NCBI GenBank assembly: GCA_034676125.1
Contig: JAUCCO010000061.1
Coordinates: 1-18,637, forward strand
Direction: 5' to 3'
DNA from: UBA6183 sp034676125
GTDB taxonomy: Bacteria; Bacteroidota; Bacteroidia; UKL13-3
DNA length: 18,637 nt
Below are positions 6,469-14,594 of this stretch, piece after piece. Below the pieces are notes generated by a model that had not been told where the DNA came from, searched no databases, and saw nothing but the letters and a program-made list of their open reading frames with translations. Within the stretch, counting starts at the first letter, position 1, and the number at the start of each line of letters is the position of its first letter. The translations under genes were made by a program, and so were the position numbers.

Positions 6469-7479
6469 ATGAAAATTATAGTACCTATGGCAGGTATGGG
6501 CAAAAGAATGAGGCCACATACTTTAACTGTTCCAAAACCATTAATTCCTGTTGCAGGAAAACCAATTGTACAAAAAATTATTGAAGACCTTGAAGAAGTT
6601 TGTGGCGAAGGAATAGAAGAAGTAGCTTTTATTATTCATCAAAGTTTTGGTAAAGCTGTTGAAGAAAAGTTAATTGCTGTAGCGGCTAAACTTGGCGCAA
6701 AAGGCACTATACATTATCAAACCGAAGCATTAGGAACTGCCCACGCAATTATGTGTGCAAAAGATGCGCTTGATGGTAATGTACTTATTGTATTTGCTGA
6801 TACTTTATTTAAAGCAGGCTTTAAATTAGACCGTAATAAAGATGGTATAATTTGGGTACAACAAATTGAAGACCCAAGCCAATTTGGTGTGGTAAAATTA
6901 GATAATAATGGTGTAATTACTGATTTTGTAGAAAAGCCAACAGAATTTGTTAGCGACCTAGCAATAATTGGTATTTACTACTTTAAAGATGGTGCAAATT
7001 TACGCAACGAGTTACAGTATCTATTAGACAATAACATTAAAGAAAAAGGCGAATTTCAATTAACCAATGCGCTTGAAAACATGAAGGCTAAAGGCTTAAA
7101 GTTTGAGCCAGGGAAAGTGCAAGAGTGGTTAGATTGTGGCAATAAAAACTCAACGGTTTATACCAACTCTCGCGTGTTGCAACACATGCACGATGATGGT
7201 TTAAATATGGTTGATGCATCTGCTAATATTGTTAATTCGCAAATCATTCAGCCTTGTTTAATAGGAAAAAATGTGGTGATAAAAAATGCAATTATTGGCC
7301 CCTATGCATCAATTGCAGAAGGTTGTGTGATTGAAAACAGTGTGGTTGAAAATTGCATCATACAAAACAATACAAAAATAAAATATGCCGTAATAAACAA
7401 TGCCATGATTGGTAGTTACGTTGTTTATCAAGGCGAACAAAAAGACTTAAGCATTGGCGATTATACAACAGTTATTTAA
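6469..7479 (+). CDS. Sugar-phosphate nucleotidyltransferase with C-terminal hexapeptide helix
   Basis: 336 aa. Forms an NDP-sugar from a sugar 1-phosphate and an NTP (RmlA/GlmU-type GT-A fold), probably supplying cell-surface glycans; the exact sugar and nucleotide cannot be read from sequence. Seen: the nucleotide-binding signature AGMGKRMRPHT (8-18) with KPL at 23-25, QTEALGTAHA (84-93), metal-binding FAD (109-111), FGVV (139-142), EKP (155-157), GIYYF (168-172), GEFQLTNAL (194-202) and WLDCG with the second metal Asp (220-224). Residues ~250-325 show the I/V-G-x-x repeats of a left-handed beta helix, as in acyl- or uridylyl-transferase fusions, but too short for a clear second enzyme. It sits in the dut operon, and the next gene overlaps its end by 26 bp. 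Confidence 0.9.
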   Translation: MKIIVPMAGMGKRMRPHTLTVPKPLIPVAGKPIVQKIIEDLEEVCGEGIEEVAFIIHQSFGKAVEEKLIAVAAKLGAKGTIHYQTEALGTAHAIMCAKDALDGNVLIVFADTLFKAGFKLDRNKDGIIWVQQIEDPSQFGVVKLDNNGVITDFVEKPTEFVSDLAIIGIYYFKDGANLRNELQYLLDNNIKEKGEFQLTNALENMKAKGLKFEPGKVQEWLDCGNKNSTVYTNSRVLQHMHDDGLNMVDASANIVNSQIIQPCLIGKNVVIKNAIIGPYASIAEGCVIENSVVENCIIQNNTKIKYAVINNAMIGSYVVYQGEQKDLSIGDYTTVI

Positions 7480-9196
7480 ACGCACTTGGTGTGCAAAATT
7501 TAGTATTGTGTTGCTACTTATGGTGGCAACACAATTTGTTTATGCCCAAAAAGGCAAACCAAATTTAACCGAAGACCAACAAATTGCCTTCGACCAACAT
7601 TTTATAAATGCAAATAGGTTTATAATTACCAAGCTGCCCGATGAGGCGCTAAAAGAATTAAAACTTGCTGAAGCAATAAATGAAAACAATGATGCAACAT
7701 GTTATTTATTTGCCCAAATTTATTTGCAAAAAGGGTTATTGGTTGATGCCGAAAAATACGCATTAAAATCAACCAAATTAGACCCAGCAAACAATTGGTA
7801 CAGCAAACAACTTGGAGAAATTTATAAAGCGCAAAAACAATATAAAAAGGCGGCAGATATATATGCAGTGATGTATAGAAATGAGCCAAAATCATTACCT
7901 GCATTGTATGATGCAACATACATGTACGTAATGGCGCGTGAATTAGATAAGGCCTTGAAATTATTAACCGAAGCAGAAAAAACTATTGGACTAAATGAGG
8001 ATATTGTTAAACAAAAACAAAGCATTTATTTGGCCCAAAACAAAGTTGATAAAGCAATAAAAGAAGCCGAAAAACTAACCAGCTCTGAGCCAGAAAACAC
8101 AAGATATATTGGGCAATTGGCCGACATTTATTTATCAAATGGCAAGGAGGAAAAAGCCAATCAGCTTTATAGAAAAATATTAACCATCGAACCCACTAAT
8201 GGCTATGCACTTTTAGCCTTGGCCGATGATTACAGAAACAAACAAAACTATACCGAGTGGTTTAACTATACACTGGCAGCGGCCCAAAGCCCTACGCTTG
8301 ATGTAAAATCGAAGTTAAGAACGTGTATTGAAGTTATATCTAGCAATAAGTTTGGTGACGAACAAAAGGATAAAAACTACCAATTGGCCAAAGCTTTAAC
8401 CATTGCCAATGCGGATGAAGCGGCTGGCTGGATGTTATTGGGTGATTTATATGCACAAGATACAAAATATAAAATTGCACACGAGCAATACGAAAAGGCA
8501 GCAGAAATAGACCTGGCAAACTATAGCATTTGGCGACAAATGATACTTTGCAGCAGCGAGCTAAGGGACAATAAACAGTTGGTTTTAGATTGTGAGCGGG
8601 CAATAGAATTGTTTCCAAACGAAGCCTTGTTTTATGCATATTACTCCTTTGGTTCGCAACAATTAAAGCAATATCAAAAGAGTATTGATATGGCAAAAAG
8701 AGGCTTGGAGTTGGGCGATTTACAATCTGCAATTAAAATGCAGTTTTATGTTACCATTGGCGATGCGGCTTATTTTTTAAAACAGTTTAATACCAGTGAT
8801 AGCGCTTACGAAGCGGCCTTAAAAATTGATCCCAACAATACCTATGCATTAAATAATTATGCATACTTTTTAAGCATCAGAAAAATAAACCTTGATAGGG
8901 CAGCAGAGATGAGCCTTCGCACAATTAATTTAGACAAAGACAATGCATCATATTATGATACGTATGGATGGATTTTATTTATGCAGAAAAAGTATAAAGA
9001 AGCTAAAATACAAATAGAAAAATCTATTGAACTTGCGCCACGTAATGCCGAGGTTTTAGATCATTACGGTGATGTATTATATTTTTTAGGAGATGTAACT
9101 GAAGCTGTGGTGCAATGGAAAAAGGCCGAAGGTTATGGTGCTGAGAATATTGTTATTGAAAAGAAAATAAAAGATAAAAAGTGGTATGAGCAATAA
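7454..9196 (+). CDS. Exported tetratricopeptide-repeat protein
   Basis: 580 aa. Residues 1-31 form a signal peptide (KR-rich n-region, LLLMVATQFVYA before Gln32), so it acts in the periplasm or is attached to the outer membrane. The rest is a run of TPR helices, for example YKAQKQYKKAADIYAVMYR and a C-terminal block DTYGWILFMQKKYKEAK ... LDHYGDVLYFLGDVTEAV. It likely scaffolds protein contacts; the partner is unknown. Start: an in-frame TAA at 7448 excludes anything earlier. TTG at 7454 is the only start that yields a complete signal peptide; GTG 7508 would leave only a truncated hydrophobic stretch. The gene therefore overlaps the nucleotidyltransferase by 26 bp and the next gene by 11 bp, suggesting translational coupling. 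Confidence 0.88.
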   Translation: MAIIQQLFKRTWCAKFSIVLLLMVATQFVYAQKGKPNLTEDQQIAFDQHFINANRFIITKLPDEALKELKLAEAINENNDATCYLFAQIYLQKGLLVDAEKYALKSTKLDPANNWYSKQLGEIYKAQKQYKKAADIYAVMYRNEPKSLPALYDATYMYVMARELDKALKLLTEAEKTIGLNEDIVKQKQSIYLAQNKVDKAIKEAEKLTSSEPENTRYIGQLADIYLSNGKEEKANQLYRKILTIEPTNGYALLALADDYRNKQNYTEWFNYTLAAAQSPTLDVKSKLRTCIEVISSNKFGDEQKDKNYQLAKALTIANADEAAGWMLLGDLYAQDTKYKIAHEQYEKAAEIDLANYSIWRQMILCSSELRDNKQLVLDCERAIELFPNEALFYAYYSFGSQQLKQYQKSIDMAKRGLELGDLQSAIKMQFYVTIGDAAYFLKQFNTSDSAYEAALKIDPNNTYALNNYAYFLSIRKINLDRAAEMSLRTINLDKDNASYYDTYGWILFMQKKYKEAKIQIEKSIELAPRNAEVLDHYGDVLYFLGDVTEAVVQWKKAEGYGAENIVIEKKIKDKKWYEQ

Positions 9197-9980
9197 ACAG
9201 TTTTTAGTTTTATTTAGTGCGTTAGCGTTAGTATTTTCGGTTGGTTGTAAAAGCAAAAAAATGGGTAGCAAAACACCTATTACAACAAACTTACCACAGC
9301 AAAGTGGCCCAAACCCAACACAAGTGGTAATTAATACGGTTAATGCCAATGTTAACACATTCTCTTTTTATCAAGCTAGGGCTAAGGCAAAATACAAAGA
9401 CGATAAGCAAAAGATAGATTTGGATGTTACTTTGGTAATGGAAAAAGACCAATACATTTGGATGAGTGTTACAGCCATTTTAGGAATTGAAGTTGCCCGG
9501 GTTTTAATAACCCAAGATAGTGTGAAAATTTTAGACCGATTGCACAGAAAATGTATTGTTACCGATTTTGGATATATACAACGCATGAGTAATGTGCCCT
9601 TAAAACTCCACAATCTTCAAAATTTGATAGTAGGAAATACCATATTTGGCAATAGTGTACAAAAAAGTGTAGTTGATACAATTTTGGGCGCTTTGTCTAT
9701 ATCAACCCAAATAAATACCCAAAAGCAAACCACCACCTATAACGCTAATTACAAGGTTAACCGAAGCCTAATTGCTGAACAAAATCAATCTCGCCAACTA
9801 AACATTACCTACCCAAATTATAGCAGTTTTGGCCAAAATGTGCTGCCAAATGCTATTAATATTAACATACGGGCAGAAAAAAACATAGAATGTAACTTTG
9901 AACTTAGCAACTTTGTGTTTGATAAAAAACGCGAGTTTCAATTTACAGTTCCATCGGGATATGAAGTGGTTAAACCATAA
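9186..9980 (+). CDS. DUF4292 family lipoprotein
   Basis: 264 aa. The N-terminus is a lipoprotein signal with a relaxed lipobox (FSVGC, Cys21), so the mature protein should be lipid-anchored in the envelope. The body (residues ~50-260) matches DUF4292 as I remember it: WMSVTAILGIEVARVLITQDSVKIL followed by a Tyr/Ile-rich beta region, compatible with a LolA/LolB-like half-barrel that binds lipid or hydrophobic ligand. That fold comparison is inference. In Bacteroidota this family commonly lies between a TPR gene and an EnvC/M23 gene, exactly as here, suggesting a shared outer-envelope task. It overlaps the TPR gene by 11 bp and the next gene by 20 bp. Confidence 0.85.
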   Translation: MSNKQFLVLFSALALVFSVGCKSKKMGSKTPITTNLPQQSGPNPTQVVINTVNANVNTFSFYQARAKAKYKDDKQKIDLDVTLVMEKDQYIWMSVTAILGIEVARVLITQDSVKILDRLHRKCIVTDFGYIQRMSNVPLKLHNLQNLIVGNTIFGNSVQKSVVDTILGALSISTQINTQKQTTTYNANYKVNRSLIAEQNQSRQLNITYPNYSSFGQNVLPNAININIRAEKNIECNFELSNFVFDKKREFQFTVPSGYEVVKP

Positions 9981-11277
9981 AACAATATTATTAATAGTAC
10001 TAAGTTTTTTTGTTGTGTGTGTAAACGGGCAACAAGGAAATATTAGTAGCCAACGTAAAGTGCTAGAAAACCAGCGAAAAGAACTGGTTAAAAAGATTAA
10101 AGAAACCAAAAAGGTACTTGAAGATACGCGATTAAAACAAAACAAATCGCTTGCAGATTTACAGCTAATTAGCCGCCAAATACAAAATCGTGAAAAAATG
10201 ATTAATAATGTTGCATACGAAATTGCAATGTTAGAAAAACAAATCATCGACCAACAAATAGTAATTAATAATTTAAGGGATGATATTGTTAGGCTAAAAG
10301 AAGACTATGGCAAAAGCCTTTTGGGCGCATATAAGCAACGTAATGTGTACGACAAGGTAATGTTTATTTTTGCTGCCCAAAGCTTTAATCAAGCTATCAA
10401 ACGCATTCAATACATCAATCAATTAGGTGATTACCGAAGACATCAGGCCGAACTAATACAACATACCCAACAACAAATTATTGTAGAGTTAAACCAACTT
10501 ATTGCCGCCAAGCGAGATAAAGAGGGTTTGATGGTATTAAAAGAAGCCGAAAAGAAAGAACTTGAAGTAGATAAAAAAGAAGAAAGTACCGTATTGGTAA
10601 AATTACAAGTACGCGAAAAAGAACTGCGCAGAACATTAGCAGAAAACGAGCGAGCTGCAAGCAAATTAAACAACGCAATTGCTGATTTAATTCAGAAAGA
10701 AATTGCCGCTGCTCGCAAAAAGGAAGAAGAGGCACGCAAGCGCAAGGCCGCAGCAGAAGCCGCTGCGCGCAAAAAGGCAGGAACTCCAGCACCAAAAACC
10801 ACAGAAGCGGCTAAGCCAAAAACAGCATCAGGCGAACTATATTTAACTCCCGAAGCACAAAAACTTTCAAGCGATTTTGAGAGCAACAAAAACAACCTGC
10901 CTTGGCCAGTTGAGCGCGGTACTTTAACTGAAAAATTTGGTACACATGCGCATCCCACTTTAAAAGGCGTAATGGTTAATAATAATGGGGTTGATATTCA
11001 AACTTCACCAAACTCGCCAGTTAGGGCAGTTTTTAAAGGTACTGTAAAGTCAATTTTCTCTATTCCTGGTATGGGAAAAATTGTGCTTATTAGCCACGGA
11101 AAATATTATACAGCCTATGCAAAGCTTGCCTCTATTAATGTTAAAGAAGGTCAAGAAGTTGATACGCGTGAAACCATCGGAACCGTATTAACCAATGATG
11201 ATGACGTAACAGAAGTGCATTTTGAGCTATGGAAAGTTCAAGAAAAACAAAATCCAGAATACTGGTTGAAGAATTAA
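9961..11277 (+). CDS. EnvC-like murein hydrolase activator (coiled coil plus degenerate LytM/M23 domain)
   Basis: 438 aa from the ATG at 9961. An upstream in-frame ATG at 9898 would place 21 unlikely residues before the signal peptide (MKWLNHKTILLIVLSFFVV...) and lie deep inside DUF4292. Residues ~28-275 are long coiled coils rich in Lys/Glu/Gln, ending in an Ala/Lys/Glu helix and an Ala-Pro-Lys-Thr linker. Residues ~313-438 are a LytM (M23) domain. The zinc site is not intact: the HxGxD histidine is Asn (NNGVD, 341-345), YAHL is YAKL (386-389) and HxHFE is EVHFE (418-422). This is the EnvC pattern, a non-catalytic activator of cell-division amidases acting in the periplasm. Its place after dut, TPR and DUF4292 is conserved in the phylum. 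The next gene follows after 38 bp. Confidence 0.9.
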   Translation: MKWLNHKTILLIVLSFFVVCVNGQQGNISSQRKVLENQRKELVKKIKETKKVLEDTRLKQNKSLADLQLISRQIQNREKMINNVAYEIAMLEKQIIDQQIVINNLRDDIVRLKEDYGKSLLGAYKQRNVYDKVMFIFAAQSFNQAIKRIQYINQLGDYRRHQAELIQHTQQQIIVELNQLIAAKRDKEGLMVLKEAEKKELEVDKKEESTVLVKLQVREKELRRTLAENERAASKLNNAIADLIQKEIAAARKKEEEARKRKAAAEAAARKKAGTPAPKTTEAAKPKTASGELYLTPEAQKLSSDFESNKNNLPWPVERGTLTEKFGTHAHPTLKGVMVNNNGVDIQTSPNSPVRAVFKGTVKSIFSIPGMGKIVLISHGKYYTAYAKLASINVKEGQEVDTRETIGTVLTNDDDVTEVHFELWKVQEKQNPEYWLKN

Positions 11278-11315
11278 CCTAAATAATTACACACGGTTTA
11301 TTAAATTGCACTTGC

Positions 11316-12779
11316 ATGAAAAACCCCTGGCTATTTTTTTGTTACTTATTTTTAATTACTCCTTTTGCCCAAGCACAGGTTGTAGAATGGGGCAATCAAC
11401 AAAAAACCAAGAGTAAAGTTTATTATACCCAAGTGTTGGGCGAAAACAGCTCAGGGGTATTTATTGCGCGAGCCAGAACAAGCGAATTTAGACGCGAAAT
11501 TGTGATTGAAAAATACAAGAGCAACCTAGTTGTTGAGATCACTAAAGACTTACCGCAACCCGAAAACTCGTGGGTAGAAAGAGCCATAATTACCGAAACC
11601 GGTATTTTACAGTTTAGCACGTATAAAAATGCAAATGGAAATACCGAAATGCAATTACAACTATTGGATAATAGCCTAAACGTAGTAAGCACAAAGGTTT
11701 TGCTTGAAATTGATGGCGAATTAAACAACGAAAGACGCATTTTAATCAGGCATTCGGTTGATAAAAAAAGTTTTTCGATGGTGTTTATTACCAAAGGAAA
11801 AGACAAGGGCAAAAGTGTAATAAATTTGTATGGTTTTGATGGAACATTAAGTCAGCGATTTAACCGCAAGTTTGGACTTGATTATGGGGCTGAAGATGTA
11901 TTTATTAGCAACATGGAGTGCGATAATGATGGTAATATTTTTGCCTTGCTTGATTTTCCTAAAGAAGGCAGAAAACCTCGTGATTACAGGCCAAGAAACT
12001 ATTTTTTGTATGGCTATTTTGCTGCTAAAGATAATATGCTGGAGTATGCCATTGGTAAGGATTCGGTTATTGTAAACGACTTGGCTATTGCTGTAAACAA
12101 CTATGCTAAGGTGGTTAATATTGCAGGCTTTTATAGCGATAAGGCTGATAATAAAGCCCTGGGCTCTGTATTTTTTAAGCTAGATATTAAAAGCACCGAA
12201 ATTCAAGTAAAAAAGTTTGAGACAATTGACCTTGGTTTTAGCAGCAAAATTGCTGGTATTATGCAAAACGAACGCAAGCCAATTATAACTGATTTGTATG
12301 TAAGAAAGTTAATAGCCAATAGCGATGGAGGCTGCACCATTATTGCCGAAAAATACTACGAATCGAAACAAACATTTACCTATAATTTAAACGGTTTTCC
12401 GCAAACAAGCTATAAAACAGTTTATAATTATGACGAGGTAGTAATTATGGCAAAAAACGGAGATGGAACTACCAGATTTAATAATTTTGTAAAAAAAACA
12501 CAATCAAGCTTAAATGATGGTGGTTATTATTCTTCGTTTGTGGTAATGCTTAGCAATGATAAAATTGGCATTGTATATAATCAAGATGTGACCAACGAAG
12601 GCGATGTAATGCTTGCTACCATTAGTGATAAGGGCGAGTTAGATTATAAAGTTTTGATAAAATCAATGAGTTATTTTGTTACCATTATGCCGCCAGAGTC
12701 TCGACAAGTTTCTGCAAAATCTGCAATTATTCCCACATCAAAAGATAGAAGGTTTTGTTTGATGAGGGTAACATTTTAA
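11316..12779 (+). CDS. Secreted protein of unknown function
   Basis: 487 aa with a signal peptide (MKNPWLFFCYLFLITPFAQA before Gln). I recognise no named domain. The body is rich in short alternating strands (for example GVFIARARTSEFRREIVIEKY, NIFALLDFP, GGCTIIAEKYYESKQTF) and reads as a beta-propeller-like or beta-rich periplasmic protein; this is inference from composition. There is no type IX sorting tail and no membrane segment after the signal peptide. It starts 38 bp after the EnvC-like gene on the same strand, so it is probably the last gene of the envelope operon; a hairpin spans its stop codon and a new promoter box follows. The family is probably restricted to Bacteroidota. Confidence 0.8.
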   Translation: MKNPWLFFCYLFLITPFAQAQVVEWGNQQKTKSKVYYTQVLGENSSGVFIARARTSEFRREIVIEKYKSNLVVEITKDLPQPENSWVERAIITETGILQFSTYKNANGNTEMQLQLLDNSLNVVSTKVLLEIDGELNNERRILIRHSVDKKSFSMVFITKGKDKGKSVINLYGFDGTLSQRFNRKFGLDYGAEDVFISNMECDNDGNIFALLDFPKEGRKPRDYRPRNYFLYGYFAAKDNMLEYAIGKDSVIVNDLAIAVNNYAKVVNIAGFYSDKADNKALGSVFFKLDIKSTEIQVKKFETIDLGFSSKIAGIMQNERKPIITDLYVRKLIANSDGGCTIIAEKYYESKQTFTYNLNGFPQTSYKTVYNYDEVVIMAKNGDGTTRFNNFVKKTQSSLNDGGYYSSFVVMLSNDKIGIVYNQDVTNEGDVMLATISDKGELDYKVLIKSMSYFVTIMPPESRQVSAKSAIIPTSKDRRFCLMRVTF

Positions 12780-12798
12780 GCCAACATTTTGGCTAAAA
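12774..12798. terminator. Weak terminator-like hairpin over the stop codon
   Basis: TTTTAAGCCAA (12774-12784) pairs with TTGGCTAAAA (12789-12798) around CATT, with one bulged A. The stem contains the TAA stop. There is no U tract on the plus-strand side, so termination is uncertain. Confidence 0.35.
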
Positions 12799-12820
12799 CT
12801 AAATACCTATAGATAATATT

Positions 12821-12828
12821 TACATTTG
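12821..12828 (+). promoter_or_regulatory. Bacteroidota -7 promoter box
   Basis: TACATTTG matches TAnnTTTG exactly and lies 27 nt before the GTG start at 12856. This implies that the membrane-protein gene has its own promoter rather than only reading through from the operon. No good -33 box. Confidence 0.5.
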
Positions 12829-12855
12829 GTATATTTTGCAAGCAAATTTTAAAGT

Positions 12856-13842
12856 GTGTTAAACCTATTCCGACAAAATACCTTAGTAGCAGGCATTGCA
12901 TTGTTTATCTTAACAATGTTGTTGCGATTGCCTGTTTATTTGGCGGCTCCGCAATATGAGTTTATTCAAAACGCACCATTTGCGCGATTAACTTTTGGCT
13001 TCCTCGCATCATTGCCCAATGCTTATTTTATCAGTTTAATTATAAGCACGGTATTGGTTTTTTTACAAGCCATTTTTATAAATTACATTGTTACATCTCA
13101 AGGCATTTTATACAAAGACTCGTTTATGCCAGCGCTGTTTTTTATACTATTTAACAGCCTTTTTGCTCAGCAAATGGAACTTACACCACAGCTAATTTCA
13201 AACACCTTTTTGTTGTTTTTGTTTCAGCGTTTGTGTTATTTATACGAGTCTCAAAACCCATTATTGGTGGTGCTTGATGCAGGTTTATACCTTGGTGTAG
13301 GCATTTTATTTAACTACGACTTATTGTTGTTTTTGCCTTTTATTTTAATAAGTGTGGTGGTTTTTACTTCATTTAACCTACGGTTTTTAGTAATCTCCAT
13401 TATTGGTATTTGTATTCCGTTATACTTTACGGGTATTTACTTTTACGTGTCGGATAGGTTTGATGAATTATTGCTTTATGTAGTACAAAGTTTTGAGCAA
13501 AAGCAGCTAAAAACCATTGAAACAAATTGGGTGCGTTTGTTGCCTTGGTTTATTGTTTTACCCATAGCGGTAAATGCTGTTTTTGCACTTCAACAAAACT
13601 TTTTTCGCAACAAAGTAAAAACGCGAAGAATTATTCAGAGTATTTATTTGATGTTGTTTTTTGGGGTGGCCGGTTTGTTTTTCGAAAACATAAATTACAT
13701 ATATGCCATTGCCTATTTAAGTGTGCCGCTAAGCATTGTTGTGGCTTACTTTTTTATAAGCGACAAACGATTTATCTTAAAAGAAGTGATGTTTTTTGCC
13801 CTTTTGGGGTTAGCTGTTTATTATCAGGTGATGGCTTATTAA
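12856..13842 (+). CDS. Multi-pass membrane protein, DUF6427-like
   Basis: 328 aa, with about eight to ten hydrophobic segments along the whole length and short charged loops (for example FRNKVKTRRI near residue 250 and SDKRF near 303). The segment VLDAGLYLGVGILFNYDLLLF resembles what I remember of DUF6427, a Bacteroidota-specific inner-membrane family of unknown function; I hold this assignment loosely. Start: an in-frame TAA at 12850 excludes earlier codons, and GTG at 12856 gives a short basic n-region (MLNLFR) before the first membrane helix. The next in-frame ATG would cut that helix. Transcribed from the -7 box at 12821. Its 3' side is a 232-bp convergent gap holding a hairpin and a mobile element. 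Confidence 0.8.
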   Translation: MLNLFRQNTLVAGIALFILTMLLRLPVYLAAPQYEFIQNAPFARLTFGFLASLPNAYFISLIISTVLVFLQAIFINYIVTSQGILYKDSFMPALFFILFNSLFAQQMELTPQLISNTFLLFLFQRLCYLYESQNPLLVVLDAGLYLGVGILFNYDLLLFLPFILISVVVFTSFNLRFLVISIIGICIPLYFTGIYFYVSDRFDELLLYVVQSFEQKQLKTIETNWVRLLPWFIVLPIAVNAVFALQQNFFRNKVKTRRIIQSIYLMLFFGVAGLFFENINYIYAIAYLSVPLSIVVAYFFISDKRFILKEVMFFALLGLAVYYQVMAY

Positions 13843-13869
13843 TGCCTTCTATATTTTAAAATTAACCGC

Positions 13870-13900
13870 GAAGCCCGCACAAAAACTCGTTGCGTGCTTC
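13870..13900. other. GC-rich hairpin in convergent gap
   Basis: GAAGCCCGCA pairs with TGCGTGCTTC (one mismatch) around an 11-nt loop. It lies 28 bp after the membrane-protein stop and is followed by a GC-rich stretch (ctctgcgccatccgcgcttc, 13906-13925) that stands out from the AT-rich surroundings. It may act as a terminator or be the remnant of a dispersed repeat. Confidence 0.4.
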
Positions 13901-13948
13901 TATATTCTCTGCGCCATCCGCGCTTCTGCGTTCAATTTTAGTAGGTTA

Positions 13949-14074
13949 TACCGAAAGCACATTCAATATAGTCCAACTTCAGCTCGGGCCTCATTGCACT
14001 ATTTTCATGTAGCATCGGCATTACCATTGTAAAATTATTTTTTAGTTTGTACTAAAAAATAATTACAATTGGTA
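13949..14074. mobile_element. MITE-like element, copy B (126 bp) with TTA flanks
   Basis: Same element as at 1825-1951, in the same orientation: begins TACCGAAAG, ends CAATTGGTA, and is flanked by TTA at 13946-13948 and 14075-14077. The terminal hairpin (14022-14074) is better paired here, with ATTATTTTTTAG and its complement intact. The downstream TTA is the stop codon (TAA) of the minus-strand DUF2452 gene. No open frame inside. Confidence 0.78.
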
Positions 14075-14512
14075 TTACTTATCTTTATTAGAATTAAGCA
14101 CCTGCCAACTGTGGTCGCCTAAAAGCCTTACCGTGGCAACGTGTTTTAGTTTTTTGCTTCGGCCCCATTCATTAGGAGCAATTAACGATATGGTAAAAAA
14201 ATCTTCTTTTTCGTATAGGTGATAAACCTGGTTAACGATGGGCGTAAAGCGCATTTCTGATTGATAAATTTGTTCAGAAATTTTTAAACGATCTTCTATT
14301 TCACGCACCTGCTGCATAATTAAATCTGCCTGTTTGCGTAACATATCCATTTCTTGTTGGGCAAAATGATGCATGGCTTCTACTGCATTTGCCCTTATTT
14401 TACCTTTGTCTTCGGCCTTTATAGGAACCGACCCAACACTAAGTGGTATAGGAGATAATGATGCAGGTCCGCTATAACTTTCAAATTCTTTTTCTTCGGT
14501 GGTGTTCAACAT
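14075..14512 (-). CDS. DUF2452 family protein
   Basis: 145 aa, no signal peptide, so cytoplasmic. The C-terminal half shows the family landmarks I remember from DUF2452, which also includes vertebrate C1orf50: YHLYEKED (97-104), SLIAPNEWG (109-117) and LLGDHSWQVL (130-139). The middle (residues ~40-90) is a long amphipathic helix with coiled-coil character (HHFAQQEMDMLRKQADLIMQQ). The biochemical role of the family is unknown. The gene is divergent from ispH with only an 82-bp gap, so the two may share regulation. Its stop codon coincides with the target duplication of the MITE-like element. Confidence 0.82.
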   Translation of the reverse strand: MLNTTEEKEFESYSGPASLSPIPLSVGSVPIKAEDKGKIRANAVEAMHHFAQQEMDMLRKQADLIMQQVREIEDRLKISEQIYQSEMRFTPIVNQVYHLYEKEDFFTISLIAPNEWGRSKKLKHVATVRLLGDHSWQVLNSNKDK

Positions 14513-14578
14513 ATCATCTTAACACTTATTAGCCAAAAACGTTTTACACTTCGCAAACAATTATGTGGTTTAAATGGT

Positions 14579-14586
14579 TAATTTTG
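14579..14586 (+). promoter_or_regulatory. -7 promoter box that decides the ispH start
   Basis: TAATTTTG matches TAnnTTTG and lies 8 nt before the ATG at 14595. It falls after the alternative ATG at 14574, so transcripts from this box could only use the later start and would be nearly leaderless. Confidence 0.4.
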
Positions 14587-14594
14587 TAACCGCT

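Noticed and set aside
9898..9960. Earlier ATG for the EnvC-like protein
   Set aside because: It would bury the signal peptide behind 21 residues and overlap the DUF4292 gene by 83 bp.
13527..13859. 110-codon plus-strand open frame overlapping the membrane-protein gene
   Set aside because: Out of frame inside a well-supported membrane protein. Its Cys/Phe-rich product has no domain and is a by-product of the T-rich sequence.
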